DNA from: Deltaproteobacteria bacterium
GTDB taxonomy: Bacteria; Desulfobacterota; Syntrophia; Syntrophales; Smithellaceae
DNA length: 44,696 nucleotides
Assembly (NCBI GenBank): GCA_012729055.1
Contig: JAAYDW010000024.1
Coordinates: 1-44,696, forward strand
Reading direction: 5' to 3'
Shown here: positions 31,744 through 40,646 of the stretch, in pieces
How positions within the stretch are numbered: position 1 is the first letter of the stretch
Layout of the letters: every line of letters starts with the position of its first letter
The notes under the pieces: model-generated
What the model saw: the letters and a program-made list of their open reading frames with translations, nothing else
The model's database searches: none
What the model was told of the DNA's origin: nothing
Made by a program: the position numbers and the translations under genes

Positions 31744-33950
31744 TGGGGGAGCTTCCGAATCAGGACTTTACGGGGTTTGGCGCCGTCGGAGGGGCCGACG
31801 ATGCCTTCGCGCTCCATTTGCTCAATCATGCGCGCGGCGCGGTTGTAGCCGATCTTCAGATAGCGCTGCACCAGCGAAATCGAAGCCTGGCCCAGTTCGC
31901 CCACGAGGGCGACGGCTTCGTCGTATTTTTCATCGTCGCCGTCTTCATCGCGCTGGGCCTGCGCCGATTCGAATTCGTATTTTTCGATGGAGGCGTCGTA
32001 GGTCGGCTGAGCCTGCATCCTGGTGAAATCGACCACGCGGGAAATCTCGGCGTCGGAAAGATAGGCGCCGTGGATGCGGGTGAGCCGGGAGGTGCCGGGC
32101 GGAATAAAGAGCATGTCGCCCGCGCCCAGGAGTTGTTCCGCGCCCGGCTGGTCGATAATAGTGCGCGAGTCGATCTTCGAGGAAACCTTAAACGAGATGC
32201 GCGTGGGAAAGTTGGCCTTGATGAGACCGGTGATGACGTCCACCGACGGGCGCTGTGTGGCGATGATCAGGTGAATGCCGGCGGCCCGCGCCATCTGCGC
32301 GAGACGCGTCAGGGATTCCTCCACGTCGCGCGGCGCGACCATCATGAGATCCGCCAGTTCGTCGATCACGACGACAATGTAGGGAAGCCGGACGTGCTGA
32401 AACGGCTCCGCGTCGTCGGATCCGCCGCCCGCGGCTTCGGCCGGACGCGGGTTCGTCTTGTCCTTGACGCCGGTGACGAGCGTTTCGTTGTAAGCGTCGA
32501 TGCTCTTCACGCCCAGCCGGCTGATGACTTTATAGCGGCGCTCCATTTCTTCCACCGTCCAGCGCAGGACCTGCGAGGCCTTTTTCGGGTCTACCACCAC
32601 CGGATGCATCAGGTGCGGGATGCCTTCATAGGAGGACAGCTCGAGCCGCTTGGGATCGACCATCAGGAACTTGACGTCATCGGGCCGGGCTCGAAACAGG
32701 ATGCTGCAGATCATGGCGTTTAGCGCGACGCTCTTGCCGGATCCGGTGGTGCCGGCGATCAGCAGGTGCGGCATTTTGGCCAGATCGGCAATGACCGGCG
32801 TGCCGACGAAATCGACGCCCAGCGCGATGGGCAGGCGCAGGGACGACTGGGTGAAAGCGTCGTTGTTGAGGACGTCTTTGAGAAAGACCGGCTCCCTTTT
32901 GAGATTGGGAATCTCGATGCCGATGACCGATTTGCCGGGAATCGGCGCCAGAATGCGGATGCTTGGCGCCATGAGCGCGAGCGCCAGGTCGTCGGCCAGG
33001 GTGGTGATGCGGTTGATTTTGACGCCTGAGGCCGGTTCCAGCTCGTACATGGTAATCACCGGACCGGGCAAAACCTCCACGACCCGGGCTTCGACGCCGA
33101 AATCCGCGAGCTTCTTTTCCAGAATCCGCGAATTGGTGATCAGGTGATCGCGCTTGACGCGTGCGTCCTTTTGCGGCGCTTCTTCCAGCAGCGAGAAGGG
33201 CGGCAGTTGAAACGTGCCGTCGGACTTGAGTTTCGAAAAATCAAAATGCGTCTGTTCGATCTTCCGGGGCTTCGTTTTTTTGGGGGCCGGCGTTGCGTCT
33301 TCCATCACCGGCGGAAGCTTTGTTTCGAACTTCGGCCTGGAGAAAATACGCGTGAACGCGCCTGCCGCCCTTTTCCAAAGAGATGCGGCGAACCGGCGGA
33401 TCCGCTGGGTAAAGGTTTCCGTTACCGAGACAAGGGAAAACTCGATGGTGAAAAAAAGCGCCACCAGAAAAACGACGATCAAAATGATATAAGTGCCGGC
33501 CGGATTGAAGTAGGCGAGCAGCAGGCGGTCGATGCCCTGGCCGATCAGTCCGCCGGCCCGGAGACGTTCTCCGGAAAAGGAAACGCCGTTTTTGATGAGC
33601 GCGCCCAGGAGGCCGGCGCCGGCCAGCGTGAGGAAGAAAAAGCCCAGCAGGCGCGGGAGAGTGACATCGAAGGCCGGGCGCAGAAAATACTGAAACGCCA
33701 GGGCCAGAAGCGCCAAAGGGATCAGAAACGCGGCGCCGCCCAAGAGACGGATGAGCGAATCCGCGGTATAGGAGCCGACTTTGCCCGTCAGGTTGTGGGT
33801 GGCCGGCCCGTCCACCACGAAGCGCGTGAAGGAGGGGTCCTGCGGCGAGTAGGAAAAAAGGCAAAGCAGAAGAAAAACGGCCAGCGCCAGGCAGACCACG
33901 CCCTTGATCTCACGGGTTCGTTTGTTTTGATCGGTGGCTTTTTCTTCCAT
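31740..33950 (-). CDS. ftsK: DNA translocase FtsK/SpoIIIE
   Basis: This 736-residue septal DNA pump moves chromosome ends during division. Four N-terminal transmembrane helices (about 18-34, 69-88, 101-118, 152-170) are followed by a short linker, the alpha/beta motor with Walker A GTTGSGKS (400-407) and Walker B (YIVVVIDELADLM), and the C-terminal gamma domain, a winged helix (ISLVQRYLKIGYNRAARMIE) that reads orientation sequences. It is shorter than E. coli FtsK because the linker is brief. It starts with TAATG overlap at the plsC stop, so plsC, ftsK and rimO form a coupled operon. Confidence 0.95.
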   Translation of the reverse strand: MEEKATDQNKRTREIKGVVCLALAVFLLLCLFSYSPQDPSFTRFVVDGPATHNLTGKVGSYTADSLIRLLGGAAFLIPLALLALAFQYFLRPAFDVTLPRLLGFFFLTLAGAGLLGALIKNGVSFSGERLRAGGLIGQGIDRLLLAYFNPAGTYIILIVVFLVALFFTIEFSLVSVTETFTQRIRRFAASLWKRAAGAFTRIFSRPKFETKLPPVMEDATPAPKKTKPRKIEQTHFDFSKLKSDGTFQLPPFSLLEEAPQKDARVKRDHLITNSRILEKKLADFGVEARVVEVLPGPVITMYELEPASGVKINRITTLADDLALALMAPSIRILAPIPGKSVIGIEIPNLKREPVFLKDVLNNDAFTQSSLRLPIALGVDFVGTPVIADLAKMPHLLIAGTTGSGKSVALNAMICSILFRARPDDVKFLMVDPKRLELSSYEGIPHLMHPVVVDPKKASQVLRWTVEEMERRYKVISRLGVKSIDAYNETLVTGVKDKTNPRPAEAAGGGSDDAEPFQHVRLPYIVVVIDELADLMMVAPRDVEESLTRLAQMARAAGIHLIIATQRPSVDVITGLIKANFPTRISFKVSSKIDSRTIIDQPGAEQLLGAGDMLFIPPGTSRLTRIHGAYLSDAEISRVVDFTRMQAQPTYDASIEKYEFESAQAQRDEDGDDEKYDEAVALVGELGQASISLVQRYLKIGYNRAARMIEQMEREGIVGPSDGAKPRKVLIRKLPQ

Positions 33951-34711
33951 TAGAGAGCCGTTTTCATTTCTGGCTGGACGTCCCGAAGGCTTGCCGTGCC
34001 GGCATCCCGATAGGCGTCATAATTTTTGATGATGATCTGCCGGACCCGGTCGATGAGCGCCTGCCGGGTGTCCAGCGTATAGTCCTTGGTGGAGATCGGT
34101 TTGTCGATTACCAGCTTGATTTTTCCCGGTTTGATTTTCAGCGACCGCTTGGGCATGATATTGCCGCTGCCGATGATGCTGATCGGCACGATCGGCGCGC
34201 CGGACTGAATGGCCAGATAAAAGGTTCCCGGTTTGAACGCCTTGATTTCTCCGGTCCGGCTGCGGGTGCCTTCCGGAAAGGTCATGACCGACTTGCCCTC
34301 GCGGATCCGGAGCGCCGCGAGATCCAGGCTCTGCAGGGCTTTTTCATGATTCTGCCGGTCGATTTCAATGTAGCCCGCGCTTCTCATCGCCTGGCCGAAA
34401 ACCGGAACGGTGAAGAGCTCTTTTTTCGCGATCCAGCGGAACTGCCCGGGCACGTGCGCGAGCACGATCAGAATATCGAAGTCGCTCTGATGGTTGGACA
34501 TGAACACCTGCGGCTTTGCGTGAAGAATGTTTTCCCTGCCGATGACCTGCACTTTGGTGCCGCAGAGCAGCAGCAGAATCCGGCCCCAGATGTTGGCGAC
34601 CTTGTGGACGTTGTTTTCTGCGTTGGAAAAGAAAGAAAAGACGACAGCCCAAAACGAGAAGAATGCGGTGATTGCCACGCCCAAGGTAACCAAGAGTGCC
34701 GAACGGATCAT
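33950..34711 (-). CDS. plsC: 1-acyl-sn-glycerol-3-phosphate acyltransferase
   Basis: This 253-residue membrane enzyme acylates lysophosphatidate in phospholipid synthesis. The catalytic HX4D motif NHQSDFD (His74, Asp79) and the glycerol-phosphate motif FPEGTRS (145-151) are present, with an N-terminal membrane helix (about 5-28). I chose the ATG at 34711, which has AAGGAAAGAAGG just upstream; the frame runs 24 codons further up without a ribosome-binding site. It is the first gene of the plsC-ftsK-rimO run. Confidence 0.92.
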   Translation of the reverse strand: MIRSALLVTLGVAITAFFSFWAVVFSFFSNAENNVHKVANIWGRILLLLCGTKVQVIGRENILHAKPQVFMSNHQSDFDILIVLAHVPGQFRWIAKKELFTVPVFGQAMRSAGYIEIDRQNHEKALQSLDLAALRIREGKSVMTFPEGTRSRTGEIKAFKPGTFYLAIQSGAPIVPISIIGSGNIMPKRSLKIKPGKIKLVIDKPISTKDYTLDTRQALIDRVRQIIIKNYDAYRDAGTASLRDVQPEMKTAL

Positions 34712-34754
34712 CTGCCTTCTTTCCTTCGCGAAATGTATTTGACTTAAGCATGAT

Positions 34755-34783
34755 TTTTTACTTGATAACGAGGGTGAAGTCAA
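34755..34783 (-). promoter_or_regulatory. Sigma-70 promoter of the plsC-ftsK-rimO operon
   Basis: The minus strand reads TTGACT (34783-34778), 17 bases, then TAAAAA (34760-34755), about 44 bases before the plsC ATG. Confidence 0.6.
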
Positions 34784-34848
34784 CCGGCATTTGTGCCCGC
34801 ATCACCCGTCTGCCGAAGGTCAAAAACGGCCTTGCGCGGAGTCCTTTT

Positions 34849-34867
34849 GCGTGACTTCTGGTCACGC
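34849..34867. promoter_or_regulatory. Perfect inverted repeat between plsC and livH
   Basis: GCGTGAC (34849-34855) and GTCACGC (34861-34867) form perfect arms around TTCTG. No T-run follows on either strand, so it is a better operator candidate than terminator. It lies in the 383-base divergent gap 34712-35094, which otherwise holds two promoters and no gene. Confidence 0.4.
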
Positions 34868-34942
34868 TCTGTGCCAGGCTGGCTCTGAGATTCGCGCTAA
34901 ACGGGCGTTTGCGAAAAATGGTGCAAAAAAATTTTTTTTTCC

Positions 34943-34971
34943 TTGACAAATAGGTGGTGGTCATTTAAGAA
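34943..34971 (+). promoter_or_regulatory. Sigma-70 promoter of the livHMGF operon
   Basis: TTGACA (34943-34948), a 17-base spacer and TAAGAA (34966-34971), preceded by a long A and T tract that could act as an UP element. The leader to livH is about 115 bases. Confidence 0.6.
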
Positions 34972-35094
34972 CCCTGCCTACGTTAAAAAAGTTGAATATT
35001 CTAAAGTGTGACCGAAATACTGAACGTTGCCTGGCCTGAAAGCGATGTTTGCGGAAATAGGATTAGGTTGCGTCATTCAAGCGATGGAGTCTAA

Positions 35095-35964
35095 ATGGAA
35101 CTATTCTTGCAGCAAGTATTTAATGGTGTCATGTTGGGGAGCACTTATGCCATTGTCGCGCTGGGGCTGACGATGGTTTATGGGATCTTGCACGTGCCGA
35201 ATTTCGCGCACGGGCATATGTACATGCTTGGTGCTTATGTCTGCTTCTTTTTAATCACCATCTTCGGTTTTGCCTACTGGCCCGCGCTGGCGATTTCCGC
35301 CATCGTGCTTGCGGTGGCCGGCGTGTTTCTTGAAGTTCTGGTTTTCAAACCGGTGCGGAACGCGGGAGGCATTACCCCCTTCATCGCCGCGCTGGGCGCG
35401 CTGATCATTCTTGAAAATGCAGTTGTCGTGCTCTGGGGGCCGGAAGGCCATCGGATTCCCAATCCGTATCCCGGAATCATTGACGTCTTCGGCATAACGA
35501 TGTCCACCCAGCGCCTGCTCGTGATCGGCGGCGCCTTTCTCATGATTGTGCTGCTGCAGCTCTTTATTAAGAAGACCACATTGGGCAGCACCATAGAAGC
35601 GGTGGCGCAGAATAAAGAGGGCGCAACGCTCGTGGGAATCAACGTCAACTTTGTTTCCGCGCTGACTTTTGCCATTTCCACGGCATTGGCCGCTGTCGCC
35701 GCCTGCATGGTCGCACCCATCTTTATGATTTCTCCCAGTATGGGATCGCTCGTCGGTATGAAAGCCTTCGTCATCGTTATTCTCGGCGGCATGGGCAGCA
35801 TCCCGGGAGCGATCGTGGGCGGTTTGATCCTGGGATTGATCGAGGCGATCGGCGGCGGTTATTTTTCGGCGGCGTATAAAGATGTGTTCGGCTTCGGCGC
35901 GCTCGTACTGATCCTCGCTATAAAGCCAACCGGCTTGTTCGGGAAGGAGATTAAGGGCAGATGA
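35095..35964 (+). CDS. livH: Branched-chain amino acid ABC importer permease LivH
   Basis: This 289-residue inner-membrane permease has about eight hydrophobic helices. The opening QQVFNGVMLGSTYAIVALGL and the segment ILGGMGSIPGAIVGGLILG, where the ATPase docks, are typical of LivH. GGAG lies 6 bases before the ATG. Its stop overlaps the livM start (ATGA). It forms the translocation channel with LivM. Substrates of this family include branched-chain amino acids, aromatic acids and urea; the sequence alone does not say which. Confidence 0.94.
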   Translation: MELFLQQVFNGVMLGSTYAIVALGLTMVYGILHVPNFAHGHMYMLGAYVCFFLITIFGFAYWPALAISAIVLAVAGVFLEVLVFKPVRNAGGITPFIAALGALIILENAVVVLWGPEGHRIPNPYPGIIDVFGITMSTQRLLVIGGAFLMIVLLQLFIKKTTLGSTIEAVAQNKEGATLVGINVNFVSALTFAISTALAAVAACMVAPIFMISPSMGSLVGMKAFVIVILGGMGSIPGAIVGGLILGLIEAIGGGYFSAAYKDVFGFGALVLILAIKPTGLFGKEIKGR

Positions 35965-36938
35965 TAAAGTGGTTGAAGGCAAATTGGTTTTATCTGGTTG
36001 TTCTGGTTGTAGCCCTGGTTCTACCGCTGATCGTAACAAACCGGTATTATGGTCAGGTGATCACCATGAGCCTGCTTTTTGCGATCGGCGCTTTGAGCTT
36101 GAATCTGATTCTGGGCTTTACGGGCCAGGCGTCTCTGGCGCACGGCGGCTTTTTCGCCATCGGCGCTTACGGCGTTGCGATTTTCACCTATACGCTGGGC
36201 TGGAATTTCTGGATCGCCCTGCCGGTATCGGCGCTGCTGTCGGGCTTCATCGGTTTGCTGGTCGGCATGCCGGCATTGCGCACCCGGGGGGCCTACTTCG
36301 CGATTGTCACACTGTGTCTGAGCGAAATCATTTACCTGGTCGCAGGAAACTGGATGGAGCTCACGGGCGGCCACAACGGCATCGTGGGCATTCCCACGCC
36401 TAATCCCATCGGCATTCCCGGTCTGGGGCAGCTGACGTTCGACTCTCAGATTTCCCAGTACTATCTGGTTCTTTTCTTCCTGCTGTTGACTCTGTTCGTC
36501 ATGCATCGTTTGACGAAATCCCTGCGCGGCATGACCTTCCTGGCCACGGCCATCAATGAAGACCTGTCGGAAGCCGTGGGCATCAACACCTTCCGCACGA
36601 AACTGCTGTCTTTTGTCGTGTCGAACTTCTTCGTGGGGCTTGCGGGCGGCATTTACGCCAGTCTGATCGGCAGCATTTCTCCGTCGGTCGCATCGGTCGG
36701 CATGACGTTCAACTTCCTCATGTACGTTCTGCTCGGCGGCATCACGACACTGGCCGGCCCGATTCTCGGCGCTTTTCTCATTCCGATCCTCCTGGAGTAT
36801 CTGCAGTTCCTGCAGGATTATCAGATGATCCTGTTCGGATTGCTGCTGATTATCGTGATTATCTATTTCCCGACAGGGTTTATGGGATTGTATAAGAAAT
36901 TGAGCGACAAGATCAAGAAATCCAAGGTGGGGGCGTAA
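35961..36938 (+). CDS. livM: Branched-chain amino acid ABC importer permease LivM
   Basis: This 325-residue permease has about ten hydrophobic helices. The family segment LNLILGFTGQASLAHGGFFAIGAYG is present, as is the coupling motif LLGGITTLAGPILGAFLI near the C terminus. It lacks the long N-terminal extension of E. coli LivM, as most homologues do. It is translationally coupled to livH by ATGA overlap and followed after 1 base by the GTG of livG. Confidence 0.94.
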   Translation: MIKWLKANWFYLVVLVVALVLPLIVTNRYYGQVITMSLLFAIGALSLNLILGFTGQASLAHGGFFAIGAYGVAIFTYTLGWNFWIALPVSALLSGFIGLLVGMPALRTRGAYFAIVTLCLSEIIYLVAGNWMELTGGHNGIVGIPTPNPIGIPGLGQLTFDSQISQYYLVLFFLLLTLFVMHRLTKSLRGMTFLATAINEDLSEAVGINTFRTKLLSFVVSNFFVGLAGGIYASLIGSISPSVASVGMTFNFLMYVLLGGITTLAGPILGAFLIPILLEYLQFLQDYQMILFGLLLIIVIIYFPTGFMGLYKKLSDKIKKSKVGA

Positions 36939-36939
36939 C

Positions 36940-37704
36940 GTGCTGCTTAAAGGTGAAAATCTCGTAAAAAGTTTTGGCGGCACGATTGCTGTCAATGACG
37001 TGAGCTTTCAAGTCAACGAGGGAGAAATTCTGGCCATCATCGGTCCCAACGGCGCCGGCAAATCCGTTCTCTTCAGTTTGATCAGCGGCGCCGCCAAGCC
37101 GACGTCGGGCAGCATCAATTTTGCGGGGAATGAGATCGCCGGCCTGAGCGCCAACCAGATCTCGCGCAAAGGCATTGCGCGGACCTTCCAGTTGACGGCG
37201 CTTTTCGAAAAACTTCCCGTAGTGGCCAATCTGGCGCTGGGCTATTACAAATGCACGACCAGCGGTTTTTGGGGCGGCATTCTGCATACGCCGCAGTGGA
37301 AGCGCGACAAAAAGAAAGTCGAAGCAAAGGTCATCGAAACGCTTGAATTCGTCGGTCTGGGCTCCCGGGCCTTCGACATCGCTTCGACGATTTCCCAGGG
37401 GGAGCAGAGGCTCCTTTCCATCGGCATCGCGCTCATCAGCGATCCCAAACTGATTCTTTTTGACGAGCCGACAGGCGGTTTGATTCAGGAAGACACGGCA
37501 ATGATCACCGAGTTGATCCGGAAGATCAACAAGCGGGGCACCACCGTTTGTCTGATCGAGCACAAGATGCGGATGATCATGGATCTGGCGGACAGGATTG
37601 TTGTTTTAAACTACGGCAAGAAAATTGCCGAAGGAAAACCGGCGGACGTCGCCGCGGATCCGCAGGTAATCGAAGCCTACTTAGGAAGAAAAAAGGATGC
37701 TTAA
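36940..37704 (+). CDS. livG: Branched-chain amino acid ABC importer ATPase LivG
   Basis: This 254-residue ATPase starts with GTG. Walker A is GPNGAGKS. The signature reads ISQGEQR, a variant of the usual LSYGxQR of LivG proteins. Walker B is LILFDEPTGG, and the H-loop is in CLIEHKMRMIMDLADRI. It pairs with LivF to power import. The 3' end overlaps livF by 8 bases. Confidence 0.93.
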   Translation: MLLKGENLVKSFGGTIAVNDVSFQVNEGEILAIIGPNGAGKSVLFSLISGAAKPTSGSINFAGNEIAGLSANQISRKGIARTFQLTALFEKLPVVANLALGYYKCTTSGFWGGILHTPQWKRDKKKVEAKVIETLEFVGLGSRAFDIASTISQGEQRLLSIGIALISDPKLILFDEPTGGLIQEDTAMITELIRKINKRGTTVCLIEHKMRMIMDLADRIVVLNYGKKIAEGKPADVAADPQVIEAYLGRKKDA

Positions 37705-38401
37705 ACTAACGAATGTCACGACGATGATTGGCGAGCATCAGGTGATCCATGATGTTTCGTTGCAGATTGCCCAGGGAGATTTTGTCGCGCTTTTGGGTGG
37801 AAACGGCGCCGGGAAAACCAGCTTGTTCCGCACCATTGTAGGCGTTTTGCCGCCGGCAAAAGGAAAGATTGAATTTAAGGGCGAGGAAATCAGCCACATT
37901 GCCGCGCATAGAATCGTGGGAAAAGGCATTGCGCTCTGCCCCGAAGGGCGGCAGCTCTTCCCGCAGCTTCCCGTTTACAAGAACCTGATGCTGGGCGCCT
38001 ACCACCGCAAGGACAAGAAAAACATCGAGGAAACGCTGGAGCAGGTTTACACGCTCTTCCCGCGCCTCAAGGAAAGATACAAACAGATGGCCGGGACGTT
38101 TTCCGGCGGCGAACAGCAGATGCTGGCGATCGGCCGGGCCATCATGTCCAAGCCGGAGCTGCTGCTGCTGGATGAACCGTCCATGGGACTGGCGCCGCTG
38201 GTAGTGGAAGGCATCGCCGACGCGATCACACAGCTCAACAAAATGGGCATTACGGTTTTCCTTTCCGAACAGAACGCCCAGATTGCCCTGATGATCACCC
38301 GTCACGGCTACGTGATGGAAAACGGTCAGGTGGTGCTCGAGGGTCCGAGCAAGGATCTGATCACCAACGAAAAAGTCAAGAAGGCCTACCTGGGGACGTA
38401 A
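37697..38401 (+). CDS. livF: Branched-chain amino acid ABC importer ATPase LivF
   Basis: This 234-residue ATPase has Walker A GGNGAGKT, signature FSGGEQQ, Walker B LLLLDEPSMGLAP and the LivF-specific H-loop region FLSEQNAQIAL, where Gln-Asn replaces His as in other LivF proteins. It is the last gene of a four-gene core that lacks an SBP gene. Two orphan SBPs occur in the window at 10284 and 28058. Confidence 0.94.
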   Translation: MLKLTNVTTMIGEHQVIHDVSLQIAQGDFVALLGGNGAGKTSLFRTIVGVLPPAKGKIEFKGEEISHIAAHRIVGKGIALCPEGRQLFPQLPVYKNLMLGAYHRKDKKNIEETLEQVYTLFPRLKERYKQMAGTFSGGEQQMLAIGRAIMSKPELLLLDEPSMGLAPLVVEGIADAITQLNKMGITVFLSEQNAQIALMITRHGYVMENGQVVLEGPSKDLITNEKVKKAYLGT

Positions 38402-38452
38402 GAGCCGCGAAATTCCATGTTTTGAATTCATCGGAAAGCCTCAGCCAATAAA

Positions 38453-38488
38453 AAAAGAGCTCGTGCCCTTGCAGGGCCGAGCTCTTTT
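38453..38488. terminator. Bidirectional terminator between livF and the flavoprotein gene
   Basis: AAAAGAGCTCG (38453-38463) pairs with CGAGCTCTTTT (38478-38488), with a further TGCCC/GGGC match inside. The A-run on one side and T-run on the other let it serve both converging genes. Confidence 0.88.
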
Positions 38489-38513
38489 GAGTTCTGGCGA
38501 ACGTCCCGGGTGA

Positions 38514-40055
38514 TCAGGCCCAGTTCTTCTCCGCCGCCGCGTTTTTACCGGCGATCCGTCCGAACACCAGACAATCGATCACCGCGCAACTGCCGAGCCG
38601 CACCGCGCCGTGCACGCCGCCGGTCACTTCGCCGGCCGCGTAGAGGCCGGGAATCGGTTTGTCCGTCATCACATCCAGCGCCTGAGCGTCGGTGTTGATG
38701 TTCACACCGCCCATGCAGTGGTGGACTTTCGGCGTCAGCCGCATGGCGTAGAACGGAGCTGTTTCGATCGGTTTGGCGTCTTTCCAGAGATAGCGGCCCC
38801 AGGCCTCGTCCTTTCCTTTGACCAGCGCTTCATTGTACTTCTTGATTTCTTCCATCATCGGTTCGAAGGGGACATTGTAGGCTTTGGCCATTTCTTCGAG
38901 GGTGTCGTACTTTTTGACGATGCCTCTTTCCATGAATTTGGGAATGGCGTCTTTTTGCAGCCGGGTGCCGTTTTCATCGCAAAAGGCGATGCAGCGGTTG
39001 CCGACCCGGAGGATGGCGTCTGCGCGGACTTTGCGGTCGGCCAGTTCGTTGACAAAGCGTTTGCCGGTTTTCGTGTCGACCCAGAGGCCGTATACCGCCG
39101 CGCACCCCTGTCCGAAAAAGGCGGCGAGTCCGAAGCCTTTTTCATCCGGGCTGCCCCAGGGCGCCAACTGGATCCAGGACACCTGGAGAGGCGTGCAGCC
39201 GATGCGGAAGGCTTCCCGCAGCGCGTCCGCGGTTGCGCCCGGCTGATTGGTGGTATCCACCTCGTTGGTCAGGCGCGGATCCTGAATGGTGCGGAAGCTG
39301 ATGTCGGCGCCGAATCCGCCGGCCGCCAGAACGACCGCCTTCCGGGCCCGGATGGTTTTGAGCTTGCCGCTGTCGGTTTTCGGGAAAACGTATTTTTCCC
39401 GGATCTGAACGCCCTTGACCCGTCCATCCGCGTCGCGGTAAATCTGGGTGAGGTAGCTTTGCATTCTCGGCTGGACGCCCAGCTCCTTGAGCTTGGCCAA
39501 CTGCTGCTGGACGATGGCCGAACCGCTCTGGTTATAGGTGCTGTACATCCGGGGGACCGCGTGACCGCCTTCCTGGCTGACGCGGCCCTTGTACTTGACG
39601 CCCAGTTCGTCAATGGTCCACTTGACAGTGGGCCACGAGCCTTCAGCAACCATCTTGGCCAGTTCCGGATGGTTTAAGCTGAGTCCGGCTTTCAGCATGT
39701 CCTGAAAGAGCACGTCCGAAGAATCCTTGATGCCCTGTTGCTCCTGCAGCGGAGAGCCGGCCGCCGCGACGACACCGCCATTGATGATGGAGTTGCCGCC
39801 GGGCGTGCGCATTTTTTCCAGCACGACCACGGAGGCGCCTGCTTTTTTCGCTTCATAGGCGGCTGCGAGTCCCGCAAAACCGCTGCCGATCACGACCACG
39901 TCAAATGTTTCGTCCCATTTCTTAGGCAGTGCGGCCGCTTCGGCGCTCCATGGCGTCAAAGCCGCGCCGCCGGTTGCCAGTCCGGCGACAGCCGCCGTTG
40001 CCCCCGCCGCTTTCAAAAAGCCGCGACGGCTCAGTGTTTTTTTTGTTTCTTCCAT
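38514..40055 (-). CDS. Tat-exported flavoprotein reductase subunit, flavocytochrome c family (copy 1)
   Basis: This is a 513-residue FAD protein. The Tat signal has SRRGFLKAAG (Arg10-Arg11) and ends with EAAA near residue 41. The FAD-binding motif VVVIGSGFAGLAAA follows. The fold matches the flavin part of periplasmic fumarate reductases without a heme domain, so electrons must come from a separate cytochrome. Catalytic Arg is present in LADRKVRADAI (Arg402 region of Shewanella Fcc3), His in KVHHCMGG (His504) and Arg in GAVRLGS (Arg544). The substrate motif LHPT is replaced by LAPW, so fumarate is an unlikely substrate. A good ribosome-binding site (GGAGG) precedes the ATG. It is a paralogue of, and divergent from, the gene at 40647. 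Confidence 0.88.
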   Translation of the reverse strand: MEETKKTLSRRGFLKAAGATAAVAGLATGGAALTPWSAEAAALPKKWDETFDVVVIGSGFAGLAAAYEAKKAGASVVVLEKMRTPGGNSIINGGVVAAAGSPLQEQQGIKDSSDVLFQDMLKAGLSLNHPELAKMVAEGSWPTVKWTIDELGVKYKGRVSQEGGHAVPRMYSTYNQSGSAIVQQQLAKLKELGVQPRMQSYLTQIYRDADGRVKGVQIREKYVFPKTDSGKLKTIRARKAVVLAAGGFGADISFRTIQDPRLTNEVDTTNQPGATADALREAFRIGCTPLQVSWIQLAPWGSPDEKGFGLAAFFGQGCAAVYGLWVDTKTGKRFVNELADRKVRADAILRVGNRCIAFCDENGTRLQKDAIPKFMERGIVKKYDTLEEMAKAYNVPFEPMMEEIKKYNEALVKGKDEAWGRYLWKDAKPIETAPFYAMRLTPKVHHCMGGVNINTDAQALDVMTDKPIPGLYAAGEVTGGVHGAVRLGSCAVIDCLVFGRIAGKNAAAEKNWA

Positions 40056-40320
40056 TTTTCCTCCTGTTACATCTTTCTGTGTTTAATAATTATTCGTTCC
40101 TTGTGCTGAAAATGCGTTCCTGCCCAGCCGGGGGAATGCATCTTCCGCCGCTTTCCAACGCTTGTGAAATGCTGCCTTCTTCCTGAAAAAAAACGGCACT
40201 GAAGAACGCGCTGCTTTCTGAAATTTCGGTCAGACGTCTTTTTGGTTTTGTCGTCCGGGGAGGATGGTGCCTCCAGTCGAAAATTTCCGTACAGGAATGG
40301 CGCAAAAACACTTGATGTGA

Positions 40321-40349
40321 CTTATAGCACAATCGCCGGGCAGCGACAA
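40321..40349 (-). promoter_or_regulatory. Promoter of flavoprotein gene copy 1
   Basis: The minus strand reads TTGTCG (40349-40344), a 17-base spacer, then TATAAG (40326-40321). It would give a leader of about 260 bases. The divergent gap 40056-40646 (591 bases) holds this promoter and its plus-strand counterpart and no convincing gene. Confidence 0.5.
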
Positions 40350-40452
40350 CGACCAAAATACTTCATGAAATCATTGTTCCGGGAATCCCTCCCCCCGGCG
40401 GAAGAACCGCCGCCGGCCGCCTGTAAGCCCCGTTCTTCAAGGATATTTGCCA

Positions 40453-40482
40453 TTGACACGCCTCATCCGGCCGGTGTATTAA
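40453..40482 (+). promoter_or_regulatory. Promoter of flavoprotein gene copy 2
   Basis: TTGACA (40453-40458) and TATTAA (40477-40482) are separated by 18 bases. The leader to the ATG at 40647 is about 155 bases. I saw no recognisable riboswitch in it. Confidence 0.5.
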
Positions 40483-40646
40483 TGTCCTGCGCGATCTTTG
40501 ATTTTGATCGCTTTTCTTTGAAGGACTGGGCAACCTCAGGAAAAACGGATCCGTTGCGGCACCCGGCTTAAGCGTGTGCGCTTTGTTTCGGGTGAAGCGC
40601 CCGCAAAAGGACGGCAGTGCAATCACAAAAAAGCAAGGAGGAAAGC

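Noticed and set aside
34882-34971. A/T-rich tract before the liv promoter as an attachment site or insertion scar
   Set aside because: There are no flanking repeats or mobile genes; the tract fits a promoter upstream element.
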